Assembly: GCA_021371875.1 (NCBI GenBank)
Contig: JAJFVH010000055.1
Span: 1-36,463, forward strand
Origin: Bacteroidales bacterium
GTDB lineage: Bacteria > Bacteroidota > Bacteroidia > Bacteroidales > Paludibacteraceae
Reading direction: 5' to 3'
Length of the DNA: 36,463 bases
Both the position numbers and the translations under genes were made by a program. The notes under the pieces are model-generated. The model ran no database searches. It was not told where the DNA came from and saw only the letters and a program-made list of their open reading frames with translations. Below, piece by piece: positions 25,728 to 34,177 of the stretch. Every line of letters begins with the position of its first letter. Positions within the stretch are counted from its first letter, which is position 1.

Positions 25728-26201
25728 TTACTCGTGGTGATACGGTTCTCCTTTCAGAATAGTAAAAGCGCGATAAAGTTGTTCTACAAAAATCACCCTG
25801 ACCATTTGGTGCGAGAAAGTCATAACCGAAAGAGAAATCAATCCGTTTGCCCTGTTGTAAACTCTTTCGGAGAAACCATACGGCCCTCCGACCACAAAAA
25901 CCATGCACTTGTGCGACTCAAGCATTTTTTTAGATAAAAACTCCGAAAAACCAACCGACGAAAATTGTTTTCCATTTTCATCCAATAGCATCACTTCGTC
26001 GCTAACATCCAATGTTTTAAGTATTAAATCGGCTTCTTTTTCTTTCTGCTCGGCTTCCGAAATATTTTTGGTGTTTTTCAATTCGGGTATGACGATTGTT
26101 TCAAAACCGATATAATGTTTTAATCTGTTCTGATATTCATCCTGTAACCTGATAAGGTGGGGATTGATAGTTTTTCCAACAACTAAAAATTTTATTTTCA
26201 T
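25728..26201 (-). CDS. rlmH: 23S rRNA (pseudouridine1915-N3)-methyltransferase
   Basis: A 157-residue SPOUT methyltransferase of the RlmH family. It starts MKIKFLVVGKT and has LLDENGKQFSSVGFSEFL, the SAM-knot motif FVVGGPYGFSERVY (112-125) and the C-terminal signature LYRAFTILKGEPYHHE. It methylates pseudouridine 1915 in helix 69 of 23S rRNA on the assembled 70S ribosome. Diverges from the DUF4783-nadC operon. Confidence 0.97.
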   Translation of the reverse strand: MKIKFLVVGKTINPHLIRLQDEYQNRLKHYIGFETIVIPELKNTKNISEAEQKEKEADLILKTLDVSDEVMLLDENGKQFSSVGFSEFLSKKMLESHKCMVFVVGGPYGFSERVYNRANGLISLSVMTFSHQMVRVIFVEQLYRAFTILKGEPYHHE

Positions 26202-26264
26202 TAAATTACCTCTTTTTCCGCCTCTTTGGTGTATTATTTGTTATATATAAAAAACAATGAAATA

Positions 26265-26297
26265 TTTGGCTGCAACGAATTAATTAGTGTATTTTTG
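26265..26297 (+). promoter_or_regulatory. Promoter of the DUF4783-nadC operon
   Basis: TTTG (26265-26268), 21 nt, then TATTTTTG (26290-26297): a textbook Bacteroidota promoter. The start near 26304 gives a leader of about 90 nt containing the hairpin at 26331-26359. Confidence 0.75.
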
Positions 26298-26330
26298 CAG
26301 CACAAATAATTTAATCAATGCAAATATGGG

Positions 26331-26359
26331 ATTTTTTAACGAGAAATCGATTAAAAAAT
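26331..26359 (+). other. Leader hairpin with GAAA tetraloop
   Basis: ATTTTTTAA and TTAAAAAAT form a 9-bp stem that continues, across one bulged A, through CGA/TCG closed by a GAAA tetraloop. It lies wholly in the predicted 5' leader of DUF4783-nadC. No long T run follows, so it is not an ordinary terminator. Confidence 0.65.
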
Positions 26360-26394
26360 TTGGTTTTCGCATAAAAATAAAAATTTTATCAATT

Positions 26395-26796
26395 ATGAAA
26401 ACAATTAAATTTATTTTGATCAGTGCTTTTATGTTTTTCGCTTTACCTATGGTGATGGCTCAATCAACAGAAGTACCTTCCGATATAATCTCAGCTCTTA
26501 ACAATGGCGATGCCGGAAAACTTTCGGCTTATTTGAATACGAATGTGGAATTAGTTATCGGAAACAAAAACGACGTATTCAGCAAACAACAGGCTTCCGG
26601 AATTATTGCCGACTTTTTCAGGACAAATAAGGTCAGTTCGTTTCAGGTTTTACACAAAGGGAATAAAGAAGCTGCCAGCTTTGCCATTGGCGAGCTGAAA
26701 ACAAGCGGTGGAGCTTACCGCGTATACGTATTAACCCGGAAGTCCGGAAATCAAACTGTAATTCAACAACTCAGAATAGAACTTTCAAATGATTAA
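26395..26796 (+). CDS. DUF4783-family secreted protein
   Basis: A 133-residue protein with a signal peptide (MKTIKFILISAFMFFALPMVMA, cleavage before QS) and a small domain starting VPSDIISALNNGDAGKLSAYL. Its pattern (helices, then a curved sheet with FRTNKVSSFQVLHKG) resembles the NTF2/SnoaL-like DUF4783 family found beside nadC in Bacteroidota. The function is unknown; it is probably periplasmic. A longer frame reaches back to GTG 26287 and an ATG at 26326, but these would bury the signal peptide and overlap the leader hairpin. The stop overlaps nadC by 8 bp. Confidence 0.82.
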   Translation: MKTIKFILISAFMFFALPMVMAQSTEVPSDIISALNNGDAGKLSAYLNTNVELVIGNKNDVFSKQQASGIIADFFRTNKVSSFQVLHKGNKEAASFAIGELKTSGGAYRVYVLTRKSGNQTVIQQLRIELSND

Positions 26797-27628
26797 CGAT
26801 TTCGAACAACTTATTTCACTTTGGTTTGCCGAAGATATTGGCGATGGCGACCATACCACCCTTTCATGTATTCCGGCTACGGCTATCGGAAAATCACAGT
26901 TAATAATCAAAGAAAATGGCGTTTTGGCAGGCGTAGAAGTTGCCCGTCAGATTTTCAAAGCATTCGATCCCGAACTGAAAACGACGGTATTCATTCAGGA
27001 TGGAGCTGAGGTGAAGGTGGGCGATGTGGCTTTCGTGGTGGAAGGAAAAATTCAGTCCTTGCTGCAAACCGAACGCCTGATGCTCAACATTATGCAGCGC
27101 ATGAGCGGTGTGGCTACACGTACCCGTAAGTATGTGAAATTGCTCGAAGGAACCAAAACACGTGTGCTCGATACCCGCAAAACCACTCCCGGACTTCGCC
27201 TGCTCGAAAAAGAAGCGGTAAAAATTGGCGGTGGTGTAAATCACCGTATCGGATTGTACGATATGATCCTTTTGAAAGACAACCATGTGGATTTTGCCGG
27301 GGGAATTGATAAAGCCATTCTCCGTGCCAGAGATTACCTGAAAGAAAAAGGCAAAAACCTGAAAATAGAAATTGAAGTTCGTAACTTCGACGAGCTGGCA
27401 CAGGTTATGGCTATCGGTGGTGTCGACCGCATTATGCTTGATAATTTTTCGGTGGAAAATACACGCAAAGCCGTTGAAATAATTGCCGGACAATACGAAA
27501 CCGAATCGTCGGGCGGCATCACTTTCGATACTCTACGCGACTACGCCGAATGTGGCGTTGATTACATTTCGGTCGGCGCGCTTACCCATTCGGTAAAAAG
27601 CCTGGATATGAGTTTTAAAGCGGTTTAA
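26789..27628 (+). CDS. nadC: Nicotinate-nucleotide pyrophosphorylase (carboxylating)
   Basis: A 279-residue quinolinate phosphoribosyltransferase. It has FAEDIGDGDHTT, ERLMLNIMQRMSGVATRTR, the substrate motif LDTRKTTPGLRLLEKEAVKIGGG and the NHRIGLYDMILLKDNH segment. IMLDNFS and VDYISVGALTHS form the phosphate-binding end of the barrel. It converts quinolinate and PRPP to nicotinate mononucleotide in de novo NAD synthesis. nadA and nadB are not nearby. Its start lies inside the end of the DUF4783 gene, suggesting coupled translation. A strong terminator follows. Confidence 0.97.
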   Translation: MINDFEQLISLWFAEDIGDGDHTTLSCIPATAIGKSQLIIKENGVLAGVEVARQIFKAFDPELKTTVFIQDGAEVKVGDVAFVVEGKIQSLLQTERLMLNIMQRMSGVATRTRKYVKLLEGTKTRVLDTRKTTPGLRLLEKEAVKIGGGVNHRIGLYDMILLKDNHVDFAGGIDKAILRARDYLKEKGKNLKIEIEVRNFDELAQVMAIGGVDRIMLDNFSVENTRKAVEIIAGQYETESSGGITFDTLRDYAECGVDYISVGALTHSVKSLDMSFKAV

Positions 27629-27640
27629 TTATCAATTAAA

Positions 27641-27694
27641 ACACGAAACAAAAAAGGAAGTTCAAAATTTCGAACTTCCTTTTTTGTTTCGTGT
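27641..27694. terminator. Bidirectional terminator shared by nadC and the tRNA gene
   Basis: Two perfect 23-bp arms (27641-27663 and 27672-27694) surround an 8-base loop. Each strand ends with a T run inside the arm (CTTCCTTTTTTG). The right arm touches the last base of the convergent tRNA gene. Confidence 0.85.
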
Positions 27695-27767
27695 AGCGGG
27701 AACGAGAGTTGAACTCGTGACCTCCGGGTTATGAATCCGACGCTCTAACCTACTGAGCTATCCCGCC
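27694..27767 (-). tRNA. tRNA with CAU anticodon, probably elongator tRNA-Met
   Basis: A 74-base cloverleaf starts GGCGGGATAGCTC, with D-arm GCTC/GAGC, anticodon loop TTCATAA (CAU), variable AGGTC and T-arm ACGAG/CTCGT. Acceptor pairing is good apart from a G1-U72 pair, and A31-C39 in the anticodon stem is unpaired. CCA is not encoded. It lacks the C1-A72 mismatch and the A11-U24 pair of initiators, so elongator Met is favoured. An Ile-CAU tRNA needing lysidine is the alternative. Confidence 0.88.
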
Positions 27768-27784
27768 ATTTTTCTAAAGCGGTG

Positions 27785-27815
27785 CAAAGATAGCTATTTT
27801 CAGACATCTTACAAA
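27785..27815 (-). promoter_or_regulatory. Promoter of the tRNA(CAU) gene
   Basis: On the minus strand TTTG (27812-27815), 19 nt, then TATCTTTG (27785-27792). The expected start is about 10 nt before the mature 5' end. The best-formed promoter in the window. Confidence 0.75.
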
Positions 27816-27992
27816 TTTTAAAAGCGAAAAAATCGGAAAATGTTCTTATGTTGTTAATATTTATAGCTTTATCAAAAAGACAAAACCGACACCTTATTGT
27901 TATTGTCCATTGGGGACAGAAATTCAGGTACAGTAAATCCAGAAAATGAAATATTTACACGAAAATATTTTCTATCCTCTCAGACTACAAAT

Positions 27993-28014
27993 TTGTTTGA
28001 TTACAGTCAAACAA
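27993..28014. terminator. Possible terminator hairpin after the prolyl oligopeptidase gene
   Basis: TTGTTTGA and TCAAACAA form an 8-bp stem around TTACAG, 24 bp beyond the peptidase stop. The following minus-strand sequence (ATTTG) has only a short T stretch, so termination would be weak. The remaining 27830-27990 region holds no gene that I can see. Confidence 0.4.
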
Positions 28015-28037
28015 GTTTACAATAAGTGATTAACCTG

Positions 28038-30152
28038 TCAGAACTTCGGTTTCATTCCCAGATTAAACATAACGAACGACCACATATCAGTCTGTGCATC
28101 AATGATTTTTCCGATGGGTTTGCCGGCTCCGTGTCCGGCTTTGGTGTCAATACGAATCAACGACGGGTAATTACCTTTATTGGCGGCCTGCAAGGTGGCT
28201 GCAAATTTGAATGAGTGAGCCGGAACAACACGATCGTCATGATCGCCCGTCATAATAAGTATAGCAGGATATTTTACACCCGGCTTTACATTATGAAGCG
28301 GCGAATAAGATTTCAGGTACTCGAACATTTCCTTGCTTTCTTCACTTGTTCCGTAATCAGTTGCCCAGGCCCAGCCGATGGTGAATTTGTGATACCGCAG
28401 CATATCCAGTACGCCTACTTCAGGGATTGCAACAGCAAACAGATCGGGACGTTGAGTCATGCAGGCTCCAATAAGCAAACCGCCGTTCGATCCGCCATCG
28501 ATAGCCAGTTTTTGGGAAGAAGTATATTTTTCTCCGATAAGATATTCGGCTGCTGCAATAAAGTCGTCGAACACGTTTTGTTTTTTCATTTTAGTTCCTG
28601 CCTTATGCCATTCCTCGCCATACTCGCCGCCTCCGCGAATGTTCGCCACAGCATAAATCCCGCCTTGTTCGAGGAAAGGAATACGCGGCATGCTGAAACC
28701 CGGGTTCATGCTGATATTGAAACCTCCATAACCGTATAGCATAAGCGGATTCTTACCGTCTTTTTTCATGCCTTTTTTATAGGTTATAAACAGGGGCACT
28801 TTCGTTCCATCCTTGCCGGTGTAAAAAACCTGCTCGCTCACGTAGTCTTCCGGATTAAACCTGACTTCCGTCTTTCGGAATACTTCTGCTTTATTGTTAG
28901 CCACATCGAACCGGTAAATGGCGGGAGGAAAAGTGAATGATGTAAAAGTGTAAAAAGCTTCATTATCATCTTTATCGCCCGAGAAGCCTGTAATAGTTCC
29001 CAGAGTCGGGAGCTGCACTTCGTACAACTTCTTACCGTTAAAATCGAAAGCATAAGCATGAGTGGCTGCATCCTGCAGGTATTGTGCAATAAATTTTCCA
29101 CCTAAAACCAAAACATTTTCCAGTACATTTTCCGTTTCGGGAATAATTGTTCTCCAATCAGTTTGTCCGGGTTTTGTCGGGTCAATTTCTATTAATTGCT
29201 GATTCGATGCTTTCCTGTTTGTCAGCACGTAAATTTTGCCGTTTACATGGTCGACCACCGAATAATCGTTATCGAAACCGGCTTCCAAGGTAACAAAAGC
29301 CGCATCAGGGTTTGATAAATCTTTAAAATAAAGCGAATTACCTGATGTAGATTCCGTCTCGCTGATAAAGAGGAATTTTTCGTCTTCGGTAACACCCGCA
29401 CCGCAATTGCGCAAAGGATATTGACGGTTTTCAAAAATGAGTTTATCCTTTTCTTGGCTTTCACCAACTTTATGATAGAAAATCTTATGATATTCGTTTT
29501 TATTTGAATACTCTTTACCGGCAACAGGAGCATCGTAGGCGCTGTAATAAAAGCCATCACCCTGCCAGGCAATGCCCGAAAACTTAACCCACTTGAGTAA
29601 ATCCGGAAGTAATTCATGCGTTTCGAGGTTCATAATATAAATTTCGTTCCAGTCCGATCCGCTGCGAGCGATACTGTATGCCAGATATTTGCCTGTATTC
29701 GAGAGTTCAATTTGCGACAAAGCCACCGTTCCGTCGGCCGAAAGTTTATTCGGATCGAGCAACACTTCTGGTTCCGCATCAAGCGCATCGAGCCGGTAAA
29801 GCACGCTTTGATTTTGCAACCCATCGTTTTTGAAGAAATAATATTTCCCGTTTTTTTTGAAAGGCGAATTATATTTGGGATAATTCATCAAGTCAGTCAT
29901 CCGGTTTTTTAAACCGGTACGAAAAGGAATTTGATCCAGATATTTGTAAGTTACATCATTTTGAGCTACAACCCAAGCCTTGGTAGCCGACGAAGTATCA
30001 TTTTCGAGCCAACGATAGGGTTCGGCAACTTCCACCCCGAAGTATTTTTCAACTACATTGTTTTTTGCCGTTGTGGGGTAATTTATTTTACCGGTAGAAC
30101 TACATGCTGTCATAAGCAACAGAGAAATTGTTAAGATAATTAATTGTTTCAT
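28038..30152 (-). CDS. Prolyl oligopeptidase (S9A), lipoprotein
   Basis: A 704-residue protein with a lipoprotein signal (MKQLIILTISLLLMTACSS; Cys17 would be lipidated), a seven-bladed propeller region (about 75-420) and a C-terminal alpha/beta-hydrolase domain. The triad is Ser555 (DGGSNGGL), Asp in GDHDDRVVP (about 639-640) and His674 (KAGHGAGKP). The GGSNGG elbow and HDDRVVP are classic for prolyl endopeptidase. It cleaves short peptides after proline. The lipid anchor places it in the cell envelope. Last of a leftward trio with a serine hydrolase and an M20 amidohydrolase; the 81-bp gap before it leaves room for a separate promoter, though none is clear. Confidence 0.95.
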   Translation of the reverse strand: MKQLIILTISLLLMTACSSTGKINYPTTAKNNVVEKYFGVEVAEPYRWLENDTSSATKAWVVAQNDVTYKYLDQIPFRTGLKNRMTDLMNYPKYNSPFKKNGKYYFFKNDGLQNQSVLYRLDALDAEPEVLLDPNKLSADGTVALSQIELSNTGKYLAYSIARSGSDWNEIYIMNLETHELLPDLLKWVKFSGIAWQGDGFYYSAYDAPVAGKEYSNKNEYHKIFYHKVGESQEKDKLIFENRQYPLRNCGAGVTEDEKFLFISETESTSGNSLYFKDLSNPDAAFVTLEAGFDNDYSVVDHVNGKIYVLTNRKASNQQLIEIDPTKPGQTDWRTIIPETENVLENVLVLGGKFIAQYLQDAATHAYAFDFNGKKLYEVQLPTLGTITGFSGDKDDNEAFYTFTSFTFPPAIYRFDVANNKAEVFRKTEVRFNPEDYVSEQVFYTGKDGTKVPLFITYKKGMKKDGKNPLMLYGYGGFNISMNPGFSMPRIPFLEQGGIYAVANIRGGGEYGEEWHKAGTKMKKQNVFDDFIAAAEYLIGEKYTSSQKLAIDGGSNGGLLIGACMTQRPDLFAVAIPEVGVLDMLRYHKFTIGWAWATDYGTSEESKEMFEYLKSYSPLHNVKPGVKYPAILIMTGDHDDRVVPAHSFKFAATLQAANKGNYPSLIRIDTKAGHGAGKPIGKIIDAQTDMWSFVMFNLGMKPKF

Positions 30153-30233
30153 ATTTTTGTGATTTATTATTTAGTTAACAGGTTAAGCGGCTGACTGATT
30201 AAGTCTCACTCAGGACTTTCAAACTTTATAAAC

Positions 30234-31514
30234 TCAATCGTCAAGTGCCTGATAAACCAGATTGTGGAAAAGTACTTTAAAATCTGTTCCCGTATTGTTT
30301 GGTTCCAGATTGATATAAAAAAGCAGGATTAAGTCTTCTTTCGGATCAATCACATAGTCGGTGCCAAACATGCCACCCCAGCGAAGCGAGCCTTCGGATA
30401 CTATTGAGCGATAACCGTATTGTGGCCGGAAATCGTCGAAAGCCAGCCCGAACCCGATTTCGCCACGCATATCGCCGACAGCATTTTTACGCATCATGTC
30501 CACTGTTTTTCTACCTAAAATTCTGTGACCGTTAAATTCACCTTCGTTCAGTATCATTTGGCAGAACTTGGCGTAATCTTCAATCGTTCCCGAAAGCCCG
30601 GCACCAGTACTGAAAAGTGTTTTGGCTCCGGAATACGGAAATTTTTGATAAATGCCGTTTCCCCTTTCGTTACGTGTCAAAGCCGTGTTTGCCGATTTTT
30701 CATAAAGAGTTACCAAGCGGTTTTGTTTATTTTCGGGTAAATAAAAATAAGTATCGTTCATGCCGAGCGGTTCGAAAACTCTTTCACGAAAATACTGATC
30801 GACCGGTTTGCCCGAAACCACTTCAATCAGGTAGCCCAGTACATCAACACTCATTCCATAGCTGAATTTTTCACCGGGATCGTGCTCAAGCGGACATTTG
30901 GCAAGTAACTTAACAATATTGCCCAATGTTTTGTTTTCGAGTGTATAGAGCGGCGAAACGGGAATACCCATTTTGTCGTACATTTTCCGCGAGTCCCCCG
31001 ATCCGTAAGAAATGCCGGAAGTGTGGGTAAGCAAATGCCGGATGGTAATATCTCTCGTGGCCGGTCGCGTGGTGAAACTTGAATCAGCCCGATTAAACGA
31101 GACCATTACTTGCGGATTGGCGAATTCAGGGATGTATTTTTTCACAGGTTCATCGAGCAATATTTTACCTTCCTCGAAAAGTGTCATCACTGCAACAGCT
31201 GTTATAGCTTTGGTTTGCGAAGCCATACGGAAAATATCGTCTTTCCGGCAAGGTATCTTACTCCCGATATCGCGCCAACCGTAAGCTTTGTTGTGAATTA
31301 CTTTACCGTGATGAGCCACAAAAGTAACCGCTTGTGGAATGGTTCCTTTATCGACCAGCTTTTGAAAGGCAGAATCGAGCCGTGCCAAACGTGTGGCATC
31401 GAATGTGGCCGGAATTTTTTCAGCGTAAATAAATTTTTGTGGATGTACCTTTTTTTCTGCAAAAGCTGAAATTGAAAACAACAATATCAGGCTGTACCAG
31501 AGTGTCCTTCTCAT
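30234..31514 (-). CDS. Beta-lactamase-fold serine hydrolase (class C/EstB-like), secreted
   Basis: A 426-residue protein with a signal peptide (MRRTLWYSLILLFSISAFA) and the serine-hydrolase SxxK motif SQTK (Ser99, Lys102) in FRMASQTKAITAVAVM. A YGMS motif (in FSYGMSVDVLGYLIE) stands in the YxN position. The C-terminal third has WGGMFGTDYVIDP, in place of KTG. This pattern fits the beta-lactamase-related esterase/D-aminopeptidase group rather than a true antibiotic-degrading enzyme. Substrate unknown. Its start lies 13 bp after the M20 gene, suggesting one operon. Confidence 0.88.
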   Translation of the reverse strand: MRRTLWYSLILLFSISAFAEKKVHPQKFIYAEKIPATFDATRLARLDSAFQKLVDKGTIPQAVTFVAHHGKVIHNKAYGWRDIGSKIPCRKDDIFRMASQTKAITAVAVMTLFEEGKILLDEPVKKYIPEFANPQVMVSFNRADSSFTTRPATRDITIRHLLTHTSGISYGSGDSRKMYDKMGIPVSPLYTLENKTLGNIVKLLAKCPLEHDPGEKFSYGMSVDVLGYLIEVVSGKPVDQYFRERVFEPLGMNDTYFYLPENKQNRLVTLYEKSANTALTRNERGNGIYQKFPYSGAKTLFSTGAGLSGTIEDYAKFCQMILNEGEFNGHRILGRKTVDMMRKNAVGDMRGEIGFGLAFDDFRPQYGYRSIVSEGSLRWGGMFGTDYVIDPKEDLILLFYINLEPNNTGTDFKVLFHNLVYQALDD

Positions 31515-31527
31515 AATGTATTTATTT

Positions 31528-32712
31528 TTATTCGTTTAAAAAGCTCCAGGCCAGCCAGGCCATTCCGCCAAAACCGGTAGCAAGAGCTTCTTCATCAATT
31601 TTAAAAGTTGCACTATGCAGTCCACCGGTTCCTGCATTCGACTCGCCTTTCACACCAAACCGGTAAAAAGTGCAGGGATATTTTTGGGTAAAAAATGCAA
31701 AATCTTCGGATGTCATACGCATTTCGAGATCAACCACCTGTTCGGCGCCTATCCATTCGGTTGCAAATTCTCTCGCTTTTTTCGTAATTTCCTCATCATT
31801 AATTACACAGGGATAACCATCGGGAATATCAATTTCGGCTGTACAACCGTAAGCCAGGCATGTTTGGTTGATAATTCTGCGGATATGTTCTTTTGCCTCG
31901 GCCCGCCATTTTTCGTTTACCGTACGGAAAGTCCCCGAAAGCAGAACTTCGTGGGGAATGATATTTTGCGCTCCGCCTGCTATCAACTTTCCAAAAGTCA
32001 ACACCATGGGAATAAGCGGATTACATAGCCGGCTGCGCACTTGCTGTAACGAAACCAATGTTTGTGCAGCACACAGTACCGTGTCGTTAACCAAATGCGG
32101 AAGTGCGCCGTGACCACCTTTGCCATGAATTTTCACATGAATCTCATCAGCGGATGCCATGATCATTCCGGGTAAAAATCCCATGGTTCCAGTAGGATAA
32201 TCTACCGAAACATGCTGTGCAATAATTAACTTCGGTTCAATTTCATCAAAAATACCATCTTCGAGCATCAAACGAGCTCCTCCGGGAGCTTTTTCTTCAC
32301 CGGGCTGAAAAATCAATAAAATTGTTCCTTCAAACTTTTCCTTTATTCCGGAAAAAATTTTTGCAACCCCAAGCAAACAAGCTGTGTGAGCATCGTGTCC
32401 GCAGGCATGCATCACCTGCTCGTTTCTCGACTTCCAGGGTAAATCCACCGCTTCGCAAACAGGTAAAGCATCCATGTCGGCGCGTAAAGCTATCGTCTTC
32501 TTCTTAGGATTTTTACCTTCAATCCTGCCTAAAATGCCCGTTCCCCCGATTCCTGCACGAAAAGGGATCTGCATCTCAGCCAGTTCATTTTGTATAAATA
32601 AAGAAGTTTCAAACTCTTCGAAAGACAGTTCGGGATAAGCATGAATATGACGATAGCACGCTGTAACGTAACTTGAATATTTTCGCGTAAGGCTTTGCAT
32701 TTCCTGTTTCAT
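31528..32712 (-). CDS. M20-family metal-dependent amidohydrolase
   Basis: A 394-residue M20D enzyme without a signal peptide. It has RHIHAYPELSFEEFET, RADMDALP (78-85), HACGHDAH with metal-binding Cys104 and His106, and PGEEKAPGGA with Glu139-Glu140. IIAQHVS follows, then a lid domain from about 186 to 300 with GKGGHGALPH, and GGLHSATFKIDEEAL near the end. The family removes acyl or amide groups from amino acids (N-acyl-amino-acid, hippurate or IAA-conjugate hydrolases); the substrate is not predictable. Beside two secreted hydrolases it may finish degradation of peptides or modified amino acids taken up. First gene of the leftward trio. Confidence 0.93.
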   Translation of the reverse strand: MKQEMQSLTRKYSSYVTACYRHIHAYPELSFEEFETSLFIQNELAEMQIPFRAGIGGTGILGRIEGKNPKKKTIALRADMDALPVCEAVDLPWKSRNEQVMHACGHDAHTACLLGVAKIFSGIKEKFEGTILLIFQPGEEKAPGGARLMLEDGIFDEIEPKLIIAQHVSVDYPTGTMGFLPGMIMASADEIHVKIHGKGGHGALPHLVNDTVLCAAQTLVSLQQVRSRLCNPLIPMVLTFGKLIAGGAQNIIPHEVLLSGTFRTVNEKWRAEAKEHIRRIINQTCLAYGCTAEIDIPDGYPCVINDEEITKKAREFATEWIGAEQVVDLEMRMTSEDFAFFTQKYPCTFYRFGVKGESNAGTGGLHSATFKIDEEALATGFGGMAWLAWSFLNE

Positions 32713-32734
32713 GTTGGAATTATATTATGATTTA

Positions 32735-32742
32735 CAAAAGTA
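32735..32742 (-). promoter_or_regulatory. -7 box for the M20-hydrolase-peptidase operon
   Basis: TACTTTTG on the minus strand fits TAnnTTTG and lies 22 nt before the M20 start codon. No clear -33 TTG. Confidence 0.45.
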
Positions 32743-32913
32743 GTATTTTTTTACAAAAAAGGATGATGATCGGAAAGTGGAAAACAGCTGCAAATAAAAA
32801 GCTATTTCCCTGGCTTAAAATTGAAGAATGCCCGATAGCAATTTAAAAACCTTTTATTAACTAAAATTAAGTAGATATTTTTACGAATGCCGAACAATGC
32901 CGTACATTTTTTA

Positions 32914-32921
32914 TATTTTTG
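32914..32921 (+). promoter_or_regulatory. -7 box for the DUF1573 gene
   Basis: TATTTTTG fits TAnnTTTG, 65 nt before the ATG, giving a leader of about 60 nt. The -33 region lacks a TTG. Confidence 0.45.
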
Positions 32922-32986
32922 CATTGAACAAACATCTAATTGAATAAACATCTAAATTTATCAAAAACAAAATAAAACAAATAAGA

Positions 32987-34069
32987 ATGAAAAAATATAG
33001 TTTATTTTTGCTTAGTTTAATGCTAACCATGGTTTCCTTCGCTCAAAAAGCAGTCATTAATTTTGAGGTAAAAACTTACGATTTTGGTAAAATTAATGAA
33101 GATGATGGTAAAGCTACTTATATTTTTAATTTTACCAATTCGGGAAATTCCCCATTGGTAGTTAGCCGTGTTCAGGCTTCATGCGGGTGTACAACGCCAA
33201 CATGGACTAAAGAACCCATTGAGCCTGGGAAAAAAGGGTCGATCACAGTAACATATAATCCATCAGGACGTCCGGGCGTATTTACCAAAACCATTACTGT
33301 TTACAGCAATGCTACCGACGAACAAACAACCTTGGTAATTAAAGGTGAAGTAATCCCAAAATCGAATGCTGCGAATACAGAATTTCCAATGATAATGGGC
33401 GATTTACGACTAAAAACCAAGGTTATTCAAATGAATAATATAGACAAAGGAAAAAGCCAGGTCAGGGTTGTTGAAATTCAAAATGCAGGTAAAAATAATG
33501 TGAAACCGACAATCGAAAACCTGCCCAATTATTTAAGTGCAACCATATTTCCCGAAACTCTCAAACCAAACGAAGAAGGAAAAATAACACTTAGTTTCAA
33601 TAGTAAAAACTGTAATCAATGGGGACCGGTAAATGATGAAATTTACGTGGTTTTGAATAACCAAAAGAAGTATGCTGATGAATTTCAGGTAAGGGTTGTA
33701 GGTAATATCGTTGAAGATTTTAGCAAATTAACCCTCGATCAGAAGCGCAAAGCGCCTATACTCGAAACTCCGGCACGTACAATCGATTTTGGGGTTATTA
33801 ATGCCGGAGCTAAAAAAACCGCTAAATTCAGAATCAGTAATAAAGGCATTAATCCGTTGGAAATAAGACGAATTATCAATAACAACAAAGAAATCTTTGT
33901 CCATCAGTCGAAAATGTCTGTAGCGGGCGGAAAATCAGGTGTTATGATAATTGATATAAATACCAAAACCTTACCCGAAGGCGATTACAAAAAATCATTC
34001 ACTGTTCAGACCAACGATCCCGACAATTCATTTGCGATTATCGTAATGAATTGGAAGGTTCAAAAATAA
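32987..34069 (+). CDS. DUF1573-domain secreted protein
   Basis: A 360-residue protein with a signal peptide (MKKYSLFLLSLMLTMVSFA). It has three Ig-like (MSP/ASPM-like) beta-sandwich stretches, each opening with a 'YDFG/IDFG' strand: VKTYDFGKINEDDGKA, a middle repeat from about residue 130, and TIDFGVINAGAKKTAKFRISN. QASCGCTTPTW (about 63-73) is the hallmark cysteine motif of DUF1573. Such proteins are abundant in the Bacteroidota envelope; their function is unknown, and protein binding is likely. Single gene with its own promoter and terminator. Confidence 0.9.
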   Translation: MKKYSLFLLSLMLTMVSFAQKAVINFEVKTYDFGKINEDDGKATYIFNFTNSGNSPLVVSRVQASCGCTTPTWTKEPIEPGKKGSITVTYNPSGRPGVFTKTITVYSNATDEQTTLVIKGEVIPKSNAANTEFPMIMGDLRLKTKVIQMNNIDKGKSQVRVVEIQNAGKNNVKPTIENLPNYLSATIFPETLKPNEEGKITLSFNSKNCNQWGPVNDEIYVVLNNQKKYADEFQVRVVGNIVEDFSKLTLDQKRKAPILETPARTIDFGVINAGAKKTAKFRISNKGINPLEIRRIINNNKEIFVHQSKMSVAGGKSGVMIIDINTKTLPEGDYKKSFTVQTNDPDNSFAIIVMNWKVQK

Positions 34070-34098
34070 TTTGCAAAATAAAATACCAGAATAGTTGT

Positions 34099-34136
34099 GA
34101 GCCGGGATTTGTATAATTTCTTGGCTCTTTATTTTT
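34099..34136 (+). terminator. Intrinsic terminator of the DUF1573 gene
   Basis: GAGCCGGG pairs with CTTGGCTC (two G-T pairs) around 13 nt and is followed by TTTATTTTT, 29 bp after the stop. Confidence 0.8.
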
Positions 34137-34177
34137 AAAATTTTGGGGTTAATCTAAATCAATTAAAAAAAAACAAA

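Noticed and set aside
26287..26394. Longer DUF4783 protein from GTG 26287 or ATG 26326
   Set aside because: It would place 23-36 residues before a clear signal peptide, and the GTG overlaps the -7 box; the leader hairpin explains the region better.
32987..34069. DUF1573 protein as a surface adhesin
   Set aside because: Beta-sandwich repeats alone do not show adhesion; no sorting signal or lipobox is present.
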